Of a stretch of DNA of 12,369 nucleotides, positions 1 through 6,441 are shown piece by piece. How positions within the stretch are numbered: position 1 is the stretch's first letter; every line of letters begins with the position of its first letter. Made by a program: the position numbers and the translations under genes. The notes under the pieces are model-generated. The model did no database searches and was not told where the DNA came from. It worked only from the letters and a program-made list of their open reading frames with translations. Source of the stretch: UBA2632 sp964452155 (lineage in GTDB: Bacteria; Bacteroidota; Bacteroidia; Bacteroidales; Dysgonomonadaceae); the NCBI GenBank assembly GCA_964452155.1, contig CAYVLC010000078.1, forward strand, positions 1 to 12,369, read 5' to 3'.

Positions 1-29
1 CAGGCCAGCGCAATTGACAATTAATTCCC

Positions 30-56
30 TGTCATTCCGACCAGCGGGAGGAATCT
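30..56. repeat. REP-like imperfect palindrome (GTCATTCC...GGAATC type)
   Basis: ATTCC (34-38) pairs with GGAAT (50-54). An inner CC/GG pair (41-42 with 46-47) is separated from the outer stem by a GA/AG double mismatch, leaving the loop AGC. The wording GTCATTCC...GGAATC resembles short dispersed palindromes known from many bacterial genomes; that comparison is from memory. A partial copy of the left arm (TGTCATTCC) reappears near 7436-7444 after trpA. Copy number in the genome cannot be seen from here. Confidence 0.5.
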
Positions 57-127
57 GTTGAAAAAAACAGCTGTTAGGCATTGGCTGTTAGCCGTTAACA
101 CTGTGTGTATAATATTTACAGAACTGT

Positions 128-152
128 AGAGACGGCGATTTATCGCGTCTCT
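128..152. repeat. Dispersed-repeat-like hairpin AGAGACG...CGTCTCT
   Basis: AGAGACG (128-134) is perfectly complementary to CGTCTCT (146-152). Inside, after one bulged G (135), CGAT (136-139) pairs with ATCG (142-145) around a two-base loop. This gives an 11-bp stem interrupted by one bulge. The arms resemble a palindromic intergenic repeat seen in several bacterial phyla, including cyanobacteria and Bacteroidota (from memory, unverified). No T-run follows, so a terminator role is not supported. Confidence 0.55.
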
Positions 153-223
153 CTCCAAATGACCAGCCTTGCAAATAGAAGCTGCAATATTAGCACGACT
201 ACCAGAGACCACATTTCTCATAC

Positions 224-258
224 CAAACCCCGCATTTATCTGCGTTCATCTGTTCAAT
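224..258 (+). repeat. Interspersed repeat block, copy 1 (partner at 7276-7315)
   Basis: The block begins CAAACCCC, continues with ATTTATCTG and ends ATCTGTTCAAT. The spacer after trpA has the same order: CAAACCCC at 7276, ATTTATCCG at 7291, TTATCTGTTCAAT to 7315, with a few substitutions and a 5-nt insertion. The two copies therefore flank the complete trp operon in direct orientation. Confidence 0.6.
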
Positions 259-293
259 TAGCAATCAGCAGTCAGCAATACCAGCGCATTCAC

Positions 294-318
294 AATTCAT
301 AATTCATAATTCATAATT
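294..318. repeat. Tandem 7-bp repeat AATTCAT x3 plus a partial unit
   Basis: Three exact head-to-tail copies of AATTCAT occupy 294-314, followed by AATT (315-318). It is too short and too simple for a CRISPR array and has no spacers. It is probably slippage-prone intergenic filler. Confidence 0.8.
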
Positions 319-386
319 GATTCAGTGTTTTCTGTTGGCTAATAATTCCCATGCGATTGCATGTTGTTTACTATCCCTATCCCTAT

Positions 387-407
387 CTCGAAGCTAGAAG
401 CTTCGAG
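387..407. repeat. Perfect 9-bp inverted repeat with 3-nt loop
   Basis: CTCGAAGCT (387-395) and AGCTTCGAG (399-407) are exact reverse complements around the loop AGA. No U-rich tail follows and there is no gene on either side to terminate, so I read it as another small palindromic repeat and not as a terminator. Its CTTCGAG core recurs in the hairpin after trpA (7244-7250). Confidence 0.6.
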
Positions 408-425
408 TACATACCTCACCTCGCA

Positions 426-445
426 TTAATTTGCGTTAATTTGCG
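426..445. repeat. Direct duplication TTAATTTGCG x2
   Basis: The 10-mer TTAATTTGCG occurs twice head to tail (426-435 and 436-445). It resembles a diverged form of the TTTATCTGCGTTCATCTG block at 235-252, and both are followed by the same CAGTCAGCAATC-type sequence. That suggests one repeat family at different stages of decay. Confidence 0.6.
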
Positions 446-573
446 GTCAGCAGTCAGCAATCAGTAGCCAACATCATATTTCATAATTCTTACTTCTTCT
501 TCTTTCTTTTGAACTTTTAGAAAATAATTTTGTTAAAAGCTGTAATATATACAACATGAATTACTTTTTTTGT

Positions 574-581
574 TAGATTTG
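574..581 (+). promoter_or_regulatory. Probable -7 box (TAGATTTG) of the trp operon promoter
   Basis: TAGATTTG matches the Bacteroidota -7 consensus TAnnTTTG exactly. Transcription would start about 5-8 nt downstream (roughly 586-589), some 12 nt before the leader peptide ATG at 600. No clear TTTG-type -33 box is present at the expected distance, so the assignment rests on the -7 match and on the leader that follows. A second TAnnTTTG match (TAATTTTG, 525-532) lies further upstream and is a weaker candidate. Confidence 0.55.
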
Positions 582-599
582 CATCATTAAAATAGCAAA

Positions 600-653
600 A
601 TGAACATATTACTTTCAAATAGATATTGGTGGCGCCACTTACAACTCAGTTAG
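600..653 (+). CDS. trpL: trp operon leader peptide with tandem Trp codons
   Basis: A 17-codon frame, ATG at 600-602 to TAG at 651-653, encodes MNILLSNRYWWRHLQLS. It contains two adjacent TGG codons (627-632) followed by an Arg codon, the same Trp-Trp-Arg core as the enterobacterial trp leader peptide (GWWRTS in E. coli). It lies just downstream of a TAnnTTTG box and upstream of an intrinsic terminator that precedes trpB. The inferred role is to sense tryptophan supply: a ribosome waiting at the Trp codons for charged tRNA-Trp would change downstream RNA folding and let polymerase into the operon. The peptide itself is not expected to function after synthesis. The symbol trpL is assigned by role and context, since such short peptides cannot be judged by similarity. 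An A-rich stretch before the ATG fits start regions of this phylum. Confidence 0.75.
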   Translation: MNILLSNRYWWRHLQLS

Positions 654-660
654 TCGTAAG
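638..660 (+). promoter_or_regulatory. Leader hairpin overlapping the end of the Trp leader peptide (candidate 1:2 pairing)
   Basis: CTTAC (638-642) pairs with GTAAG (656-660). After one A/C mismatch, ACT (644-646) pairs with AGT (652-654), leaving a 5-nt loop. The 5' arm starts 6 nt after the second Trp codon, so a ribosome stalled there would cover it and free the 3' arm. This is the position expected of the first hairpin in an attenuator. Just before it, GTGGCGCCAC (629-638) is a perfect 10-nt palindrome that includes the second Trp codon. Confidence 0.5.
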
Positions 661-711
661 GGAAAGCCAGCTATATGCATATATATAAAAGTATAACATA
701 AAATCATATTG

Positions 712-746
712 AAGCCTGTCGCACCTGCGATGGGTTTTTTTATTTT
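712..746 (+). terminator. Intrinsic terminator (attenuator) in the trp operon leader
   Basis: CCTGTCGC (715-722) pairs with GCGATGGG (727-734): eight pairs including two G-U, with loop ACCT. The stem can extend outward through AAG (712-714) into the start of the T-tract. Seven T residues (735-741), an A and four more T follow directly. It lies 35 nt before the trpB ATG and 59 nt after the leader peptide stop, so it would end transcription before the structural genes when tryptophan is plentiful. Confidence 0.8.
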
Positions 747-780
747 CAAGAACAATCAACATCAATATATCAACAGCATT

Positions 781-1962
781 ATGAGAAACTATTTAGTGAA
801 CGAATTGGGATTTTACGGAAACTTTGGAGGTGCTTATATACCCGAAATATTGCACCGTTGTGTGAACGAGCTTCAACATGAATACCTGTCTATTATAGAG
901 AGTGCCTCTTTCAAGAAAGATTTCGATAGTTTGTTGCGCGACTATGTTGGGCGTCCTTCGCCTTTGTACCTGTCGCGTTATCTTTCAGAAAAGCATAACT
1001 GCAAGGTGTATCTTAAGCGCGAGGACCTAAATCATACAGGTGCTCATAAGATAAACAACACCATTGGCCAAATTCTGATTGCCCAGCGCATGGGCAAAAC
1101 CCGTATTATTGCAGAAACTGGTGCTGGGCAGCATGGTGTGGCCACAGCTACGGTGTGTGCACTAATGCAAATGGAGTGCATTGTGTATATGGGCAAGGTA
1201 GATGTAGCCCGCCAGGCAGTAAATGTGCAAAAGATGGAAATGTTGGGAGCAACCGTTGTTCCGGTTACCTCGGGTAGCATGACACTGAAAGATGCTACTA
1301 ACGAAGCCATTCGCGACTGGTGTTCGCATCCCACAGATACACATTATATAATAGGTTCTACAGTTGGGCCACATCCTTATCCCGATTTGGTGTCTCGCTT
1401 GCAATCTGTGATTAGCGAAGAGATAAAAATTCAATTGGTAGAAAAAGAGCAACGCAATGCGCCCGACTATTTGGTGGCATGTGTGGGAGGGGGTAGTAAT
1501 GCTGCAGGCACTATTTATCATTTTTTAGACAACGATGATGTGAAAATAATACTTGCTGAGGCAGGCGGAAAGGGGGCAGCAAGTGGGGAGTCGGCTGCTA
1601 CCATTCAGTTGGGCAAGATGGGTATTATTCATGGTTGCAAAACATTGTTGATGCAGACCGATGATGGTCAGATTGTGGAGCCTTATTCTATCTCTGCAGG
1701 ATTGGACTATCCGGGTATTGGTCCTATTCATGCCAACTTGGCCGAGACCAATCGTGCAACAGTTTTGTCTGTTGACGATGAAGAGGCCTTGCAAGCTGCC
1801 TATGATCTGACTCGCCACGAAGGTATCATTCCAGCTCTGGAGTCGGCACATGCCTTGGCAGTTCTAAGTAAGGTCGATTTTAAAGAATCGGATGTGGTTG
1901 TAGTTACTCTTTCGGGTAGGGGCGACAAAGATTTATCAACCTATTTTCAGCATAAACAATAA
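781..1962 (+). CDS. trpB: Tryptophan synthase beta chain
   Basis: This PLP enzyme joins indole to L-serine to give L-tryptophan, in a cytoplasmic alpha2beta2 complex with TrpA. The protein has 393 residues, the usual family length. The N-terminus carries the conserved FGGAYIPEIL segment (about 15-24). The HTGAHKIN motif supplies the PLP-binding Lys90, ETGAGQHG (112-119) includes the catalytic Glu112, and GGGSNA forms the phosphate-binding loop of the cofactor. The C-terminus reads LSGRGDKDL, as expected. I chose ATG 781: the frame stays open back to a TTG at 709, but that extension crosses the leader terminator hairpin and its T-tract, and its residues do not look like TrpB. There is no clear Shine-Dalgarno sequence. 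It is the first gene of the operon, 15 nt ahead of trpE. Having trpB first and trpA last is a known Bacteroidota arrangement. Expression is probably controlled by the upstream attenuator. Confidence 0.96.
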   Translation: MRNYLVNELGFYGNFGGAYIPEILHRCVNELQHEYLSIIESASFKKDFDSLLRDYVGRPSPLYLSRYLSEKHNCKVYLKREDLNHTGAHKINNTIGQILIAQRMGKTRIIAETGAGQHGVATATVCALMQMECIVYMGKVDVARQAVNVQKMEMLGATVVPVTSGSMTLKDATNEAIRDWCSHPTDTHYIIGSTVGPHPYPDLVSRLQSVISEEIKIQLVEKEQRNAPDYLVACVGGGSNAAGTIYHFLDNDDVKIILAEAGGKGAASGESAATIQLGKMGIIHGCKTLLMQTDDGQIVEPYSISAGLDYPGIGPIHANLAETNRATVLSVDDEEALQAAYDLTRHEGIIPALESAHALAVLSKVDFKESDVVVVTLSGRGDKDLSTYFQHKQ

Positions 1963-1977
1963 TAATAGCCATACAAC

Positions 1978-3384
1978 ATGAAGTACAATTATACAACCAT
2001 CACGAAGAAGATATTGGGCGACCTACATACCCCCGTAAGCATATACCTTAAGGTAAGGGATCAGTTCCCACAGTCGGCTTTGCTCGAAAGTTCCGACTAT
2101 CACTCGGGCGAAGATAGCACTTCTTTCATAGGTCTTAGCCCGATTGGGCACATCGATATAAACCGTGGCGAGTGCATTCAGACCTTTCCCGACAACAGTA
2201 AAACAACTAAAAGCCTATCTCATACTTTTGGTATCTCTGATGCCATGAGCGACTTTATCTCTCATTTTGCAATAGAAGGCGAAATGGCTGAGCAATGTGG
2301 GCTTTTTGGATACACTACTTTCAATTGTGTAAAATATACAGACAACATCACCATAAAAGAGAGCAAAGAAAAACGCAACGATGCGCCCGACTTGAGATAT
2401 ATTCTCTATAAATACTTGTTGGTGTTCAATCATTTCAAAGACGAAATCACGCTCATTGAGTTGATCTTCGATGGCGAAGAGAGCCAGATGGGCACCATTG
2501 AATCATTGATTAATGCCCGCAACTTTGCTACCTACAACTTCTTTGCAGAAGGAGAGGAAACAAGTACAATCACAGATGAGCAGTACAAGCAATATGTGCG
2601 AACTGGTATAGACCATTGTCGCCGTGGCAATGTGTTTCAAATAGTGCTTTCGCGCCGTTTTGTACAACGTTTTTCGGGCGATGATTTTAAAGTATATAGG
2701 GCACTCAGGTCTATCAATCCTTCGCCCTATCTTTTCTATTTTGATTTTGGTGGTTTTCGAATATTTGGCACGTCGCCCGAAACGCATTGTAAGGTCAAAG
2801 GCAACACCATTAGCATAGACCCCATTGCTGGCACAGCTAAGCGCACCGGAAACATAAAGGAAGACAAGGAGGCCACAGAGGCTTTGTTGAGCGATCCTAA
2901 AGAGAATGCAGAGCATGTGATGTTGGTAGATTTGGCCCGAAACGATTTGAGTAGAAATGCTTCGGATGTGCAAGTAGATTTTTATAAAGAACCACAATAC
3001 TTTTCGCATGTAATTCATCTTACGTCGCGCGTTAGCGGACAATTGGAAAAAGGGAGCAATCCGATGAAAGCTTTTTTTGATACATTTCCGGCAGGAACAC
3101 TTTCGGGTGCACCCAAAGTGCGTGCTATGCAATTAATCTCGGAGATTGAAGCGCATAATCGTGGAGCGTATGGTGGATGTATTGGTTTTGTGGGTCTGAA
3201 TGGCAATATCAATCAAGCCATCACAATTAGAACATTTGTGAGCCGCAACAATGAGTTGTGGTATCAGGCAGGAGCAGGAGTTGTTGCAATGAGCAATGAC
3301 GAAAGCGAACTGCAAGAGGTAAACAATAAGTTGGGTGCGCTGAAAAGAGCTATTGATTTGGCTACATCATTACACAACGTTTAA
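1978..3384 (+). CDS. trpE: Anthranilate synthase component I
   Basis: TrpE converts chorismate to anthranilate, using ammonia delivered by the glutaminase subunit TrpG, whose gene follows 12 nt downstream. It has 468 residues, typical for stand-alone TrpE. The N-terminal domain has LLESSD (35-40), the motif that takes part in tryptophan feedback binding in characterised TrpE proteins, and NPSPY (247-251) is the second element of that site. Feedback inhibition by Trp is therefore likely. The C-terminal chorismate-binding domain (about 200-460) has GTSPE (264-268), DPIAGT (281-286), EHVMLVDLARND (312-323) and PAGTLSGAPKVRAM (371-384), which hold the Mg2+ and chorismate contacts. The feedback motif and the adjacent trpG favour TrpE over the related para-aminobenzoate synthase PabB and isochorismate synthase. 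No frameshift or fusion is visible. Confidence 0.96.
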   Translation: MKYNYTTITKKILGDLHTPVSIYLKVRDQFPQSALLESSDYHSGEDSTSFIGLSPIGHIDINRGECIQTFPDNSKTTKSLSHTFGISDAMSDFISHFAIEGEMAEQCGLFGYTTFNCVKYTDNITIKESKEKRNDAPDLRYILYKYLLVFNHFKDEITLIELIFDGEESQMGTIESLINARNFATYNFFAEGEETSTITDEQYKQYVRTGIDHCRRGNVFQIVLSRRFVQRFSGDDFKVYRALRSINPSPYLFYFDFGGFRIFGTSPETHCKVKGNTISIDPIAGTAKRTGNIKEDKEATEALLSDPKENAEHVMLVDLARNDLSRNASDVQVDFYKEPQYFSHVIHLTSRVSGQLEKGSNPMKAFFDTFPAGTLSGAPKVRAMQLISEIEAHNRGAYGGCIGFVGLNGNINQAITIRTFVSRNNELWYQAGAGVVAMSNDESELQEVNNKLGALKRAIDLATSLHNV

Positions 3385-3396
3385 AGAACAATAGCT

Positions 3397-3984
3397 ATGA
3401 AGATATTGATATTCGACAATTACGATTCGTTTACCTACAACTTGGTGCATTGTGTAAAAAAACTAGGCTACAGTGATATAACTGTTGCGAAAAACGACAA
3501 AATAGATTTGCAAGACGTAGCGAAGTTCGATAAAATAATTCTTTCGCCCGGCCCTGGTATTCCCGAAGAAGCTGGCCTGCTGCTACCATTAATTAAAGCG
3601 TATGCCAAAACTAAAAGTATGCTGGGTGTATGTTTAGGACATCAAGCCATAGGCTTGGCCTTTGGTGCCAAACTCGAAAATACACCTTTGGTGCATCATG
3701 GTGTGCAAACTGCTGTAAATATAATAGAAAACGATTATATATTTACTGACCTACCTGCCGCAATGGACGTTGGGCGCTATCATTCGTGGATAGTATCTGA
3801 GGATAATTTCCCAAAAGAGTTGACTATTACAGCTGAGGACGAAACGTCCACAATAATGGCTTTAAAACATACTGTTTTCGATTTGCATGGTGTGCAGTTT
3901 CATCCCGAATCTATTTTGACACCGATGGGAGAACAAATAATTAAGAATTTTCTGGAAAACAATGCTAGTCGCTCAGATTTATAA
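3397..3984 (+). CDS. trpG: Anthranilate synthase component II (glutamine amidotransferase)
   Basis: This class I glutamine amidotransferase hydrolyses glutamine and channels ammonia to TrpE. It has 195 residues, a complete stand-alone domain not fused to TrpD or TrpE. It starts with the family signature DNYDSFTYNLV (7-17). LSPGPGIPEEAG (49-60) forms the oxyanion loop, GVCLGHQAIG (77-86) contains the nucleophile Cys79, and HGVQFHPES (164-172) contains the triad residues His169 and Glu171. All three triad members are present. The same subunit can also serve PabB in some bacteria, and whether that happens here cannot be seen. It lies between trpE (12-nt gap) and trpD (54-nt gap to the chosen ATG, the longest gap inside the operon). 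Confidence 0.95.
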   Translation: MKILIFDNYDSFTYNLVHCVKKLGYSDITVAKNDKIDLQDVAKFDKIILSPGPGIPEEAGLLLPLIKAYAKTKSMLGVCLGHQAIGLAFGAKLENTPLVHHGVQTAVNIIENDYIFTDLPAAMDVGRYHSWIVSEDNFPKELTITAEDETSTIMALKHTVFDLHGVQFHPESILTPMGEQIIKNFLENNASRSDL

Positions 3985-4038
3985 CACGCGCGCACTTTAT
4001 TTGTAAACCGTGTGCTTACTATAACAACAATAATAAAA

Positions 4039-5034
4039 ATGAAAAATATTCTCTTAAAACTCCTAGATTATCACTATCTCACCCGAGAAGAATCGCATGA
4101 ATTGCTCACTGCAATTGTGAATGGCAAAGTTCCCGACACACAATTATCGGCCATTATTACTATTTTCTTGATGCGCAGCATCTCTGTAGATGAGGTGTTG
4201 GGCTTTCGTGAAGCTCTGATGGAGATGCGCACACAAATAGACTTGAAGGACTATAAGGCTGTGGACATTGTAGGCACAGGTGGCGATGGAAAGAATACAT
4301 TCAATATTTCTACAACAGCAAGTTTTATAGTTGCTGGGGCAGGCTACTCTGTGGTGAAGCATGGCAACTATGGTGCAACATCGGTAAGTGGGTCATCCAA
4401 TGCAATGGAACAGCAAGGGGTGAAGTTTACCACCAACATTGATGTGCTGCGCAAAAGTCTGGATGAGGCAAGTATTGCCTACCTGCATGCACCGCTTTTC
4501 AGTCCTGCTCTAAAAGCTGTTGCTCCCACACGAAAGAGTTTGGGGGTGCGCACTTTCTTCAATGTATTAGGTCCGTTGGTCAATCCTGTTGAGCCCGAGT
4601 ATCAACTATTGGGTGTTTACAACCTATCGCTATCCCGCTTGTACCGCTACATCTATCAGGCCAACAAAAAGAAGTTTAGCATAGTGCACAGCATGGATGG
4701 CTACGACGAGATTTCTCTAACGGGCGACTTTAAAGTAATATCCAACAACGGGGAGCAATTGTATCATCCCGAAGAGCTGGGCTTTGATAGAATAAAAGAA
4801 TCGGATATATATGGCGGCACCACCATCAAAGAGGCTGTAGCAATATTCAACAATGTGTTGAGTGGCACAGCCACGGCAGCCCAAACCAATGTTGCGATGC
4901 TAAATGCTGCTTTTGCCATTCAGTTGATGGAGGAGAACAAAACGATAGAAGAGTGCATTGATATTGCCAAAGAGTCTATCAGTGCTAAGAAGGCTCTGAA
5001 GAGTTTGAGTAAATTCATCGAAATAAACAGTTGA
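4039..5034 (+). CDS. trpD: Anthranilate phosphoribosyltransferase
   Basis: TrpD transfers the phosphoribosyl group of PRPP to anthranilate, the second pathway step. With ATG 4039 it has 331 residues, a normal length. The N-terminal helical domain includes LRTREESHELLTAI-like sequence (LTREESHELL near 14-23). The PRPP-binding glycine loop is GTGGDGKNTFNIST (79-92), followed by KHGN (107-110) and SGSSN (117-121). The RTFFNVLGPLVNP segment, which shapes the anthranilate channel, is also present. The frame can be extended to a GTG at 4012, but the added residues (MLTITTIIK) are poor and that GTG lies in the 3' arm of a weak intercistronic hairpin (GCGCAC 3990-3995 with GTGTGC 4010-4015), so I prefer ATG 4039. 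The gene ends 2 nt before trpC, suggesting translational coupling. Confidence 0.95.
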   Translation: MKNILLKLLDYHYLTREESHELLTAIVNGKVPDTQLSAIITIFLMRSISVDEVLGFREALMEMRTQIDLKDYKAVDIVGTGGDGKNTFNISTTASFIVAGAGYSVVKHGNYGATSVSGSSNAMEQQGVKFTTNIDVLRKSLDEASIAYLHAPLFSPALKAVAPTRKSLGVRTFFNVLGPLVNPVEPEYQLLGVYNLSLSRLYRYIYQANKKKFSIVHSMDGYDEISLTGDFKVISNNGEQLYHPEELGFDRIKESDIYGGTTIKEAVAIFNNVLSGTATAAQTNVAMLNAAFAIQLMEENKTIEECIDIAKESISAKKALKSLSKFIEINS

Positions 5035-5036
5035 CA

Positions 5037-5825
5037 ATGAAAGACGTATTAAGCGAAATAATTGCCCACAAAAGGCAAGAAGTAGATAAGCAAAAGGAGT
5101 TGCTATCTATAAAAGAGGTGGTCAGAAGAATTGAATCGCAAACCTATTTGGCTCGTTCGTTAAAGGATGCTCTGCTAGACTCTTCGCATGGCATTATTGC
5201 AGAGTTCAAGCGCAAGTCGCCTTCCAAATCGTGGATCAATAGGCAGGCCGATGCTGCCATTGTTCCGTTGCAATATCAGAAGGGTGGAGCAGCTGCTTTG
5301 TCCATTCTCACCAACGAGGATTACTTTGGGGGCACTATTACCGATTTGCAAGAGGGCATTGCTGCTACTTCTATTCCTGTGTTGCGAAAAGAGTTTATTG
5401 TGGATGAATATCAGCTATATGAATCTAAGATGCACGGTGCCCATGCCATTTTGCTGATTGCCGCTGCACTTTCGCCACAGCAGTGCAAAGAGTTTACCAA
5501 AACTGCCCTAGACTTGGGGTTGGATGTGTTGCTAGAACTACACGACGAAACCGAAATAGAGCACATATCGCCTCTCAACAACATGATTGGGGTCAACAAT
5601 CGCAATTTGGGTTCGTTTGTTACCGATGTGGAAAAATCTTACCAAATGATAGATCGCTTGCCTACCCAGGCGGTGTTGATATCGGAAAGTGGTATATCGG
5701 ATGCCGACACTGTGTATCAACTAAGGCAGGCTGGCTACCGAGGTTTTCTGATTGGTGAAAACTTTATGAAAACTGACAGCCCGGGCGAGGCGCTTCATCA
5801 TTTTATCTCAAACATTCATGCATAA
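5037..5825 (+). CDS. trpC: Indole-3-glycerol phosphate synthase
   Basis: This (beta/alpha)8-barrel enzyme closes the indole ring: CdRP gives indole-3-glycerol phosphate, CO2 and water. It has 262 residues, a single-function TrpC not fused to TrpF as it is in E. coli. Motifs follow the barrel in order: IIAEFKRKSPS (53-63) with Glu56 and Lys58, LRKEFIVDEYQ (116-126) with the likely catalytic Lys118, LLELHD (165-170) with Glu167, IGVNNRNL (184-191), and SESGI (216-220) in the phosphate-binding part. ATG 5037 lies 2 nt after the trpD stop; a TTG two codons earlier (5031) overlaps that stop and is less likely. The 3' end overlaps trpF by 8 nt. Confidence 0.95.
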   Translation: MKDVLSEIIAHKRQEVDKQKELLSIKEVVRRIESQTYLARSLKDALLDSSHGIIAEFKRKSPSKSWINRQADAAIVPLQYQKGGAAALSILTNEDYFGGTITDLQEGIAATSIPVLRKEFIVDEYQLYESKMHGAHAILLIAAALSPQQCKEFTKTALDLGLDVLLELHDETEIEHISPLNNMIGVNNRNLGSFVTDVEKSYQMIDRLPTQAVLISESGISDADTVYQLRQAGYRGFLIGENFMKTDSPGEALHHFISNIHA

Positions 5826-6441
5826 CAAGTCATTCGTCATTAAAGTATGTGGCATGCGCAATGGCGAGAATATTCGTGCTGTTGAAGCATTGGGTGTAGA
5901 TTGGATGGGATTTATTTTCTATCCACACTCCAAAAGATATGTTGACAGCATGCCCAACTATCTTCCGCAGAAAGCCAAAAAGGTGGGGGTGTTTGTGAAC
6001 GAATGCAGCGAAACTATTTTTTCTAAAGTAAGCATATTCTCGCTCCATATTGTGCAGTTGCATGGCAACGAGTCGCCTCAGTTGTGCCAACAACTTGCCG
6101 ATAGCGGAGTTGAAGTGATGAAAGCCTTTGGCATTGGCACTACTTTTCCTACCGAAAATATTGCTGCGTATGAAGGCTGTTGCCACTATTTCCTTTTCGA
6201 TACTGATACAAGGGCTTATGGCGGTTCGGGTAGGAAGTTCGATTGGCAATTGCTGCACAACTATCGGGGGCACACTCCTTTTCTGCTCAGTGGGGGCATT
6301 GGAGCAGAAGATGTGCTGGCACTCCAGCAGTTTTCGCACCCTCGGTGTATTGGTATCGACATCAACAGTCAGTTTGAAGTGTCGCCTGCCAACAAAAACA
6401 GTTCACTTATCCATCAATTTATAGAATCAATAAAAAAATGA
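5818..6441 (+). CDS. trpF: Phosphoribosylanthranilate isomerase
   Basis: TrpF performs the Amadori rearrangement of phosphoribosylanthranilate to CdRP, the step between TrpD and TrpC. It has 207 residues, an ordinary length for the monofunctional enzyme. Visible motifs are KVCGM (9-13) with the general base Cys11, VGVFVNE (56-62), VQLHGNE (79-85), LFDTD (126-130) with the likely general acid Asp128, YGGSGRKFDW (134-143), LLSGGIG (156-162) and GIDINSQFE (179-187). The last motif is usually a 'D(V/L)NSG(F/V)E' form, and Gln in place of Gly is a small deviation. The start overlaps the trpC stop by 8 nt and the stop overlaps the trpA start as ATGA, so the three genes are probably translated as a coupled set. 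Confidence 0.95.
   Translation: MHNKSFVIKVCGMRNGENIRAVEALGVDWMGFIFYPHSKRYVDSMPNYLPQKAKKVGVFVNECSETIFSKVSIFSLHIVQLHGNESPQLCQQLADSGVEVMKAFGIGTTFPTENIAAYEGCCHYFLFDTDTRAYGGSGRKFDWQLLHNYRGHTPFLLSGGIGAEDVLALQQFSHPRCIGIDINSQFEVSPANKNSSLIHQFIESIKK

Larger units (their letters stand above)
1..573. other. Repeat-rich intergenic region without a supported gene
   Basis: I see no credible gene in this stretch. Open frames here are short, lack family motifs and run through repeats. It holds several imperfect palindromes (about 34-54, 128-152, 387-407), a tandem AATTCAT array (294-318), a doubled TTAATTTGCG (426-445), and blocks of the type CAGTCAGCAATCAG (around 261-280 and 446-469). Some blocks recur in the spacer after trpA. 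The region looks like a landing zone for small dispersed intergenic repeats. The trp operon promoter and leader begin just after it. Confidence 0.7.

Noticed and set aside
105..302. A 65-codon + strand open frame in the left spacer
   Set aside because: It runs through the AGAGACG palindrome, the CAAACCCC block and the AATTCAT repeats, has no family motif, and its sequence is explained by the repeats.
224..470. Possible CRISPR array from recurring CAGTCAGCAATC and ATTTATCTGCG words
   Set aside because: Copies differ in sequence and spacing, there are no regular repeat-spacer units, and no cas genes are present.
525..532. TAATTTTG as the trp promoter -7 box
   Set aside because: It matches TAnnTTTG, but the nearest upstream TTTG is too close, and the box at 574 is better placed for the leader peptide at 600.
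4012..4038. GTG start nine codons upstream of trpD ATG
   Set aside because: The added residues are not typical of TrpD, the GTG lies inside a weak hairpin arm, and ATG 4039 gives the normal family length.
5183..5758. Long open frames overlapping trpC in other frames on both strands
   Set aside because: They are shadows of the trpC coding sequence and have no independent motifs or start signals.
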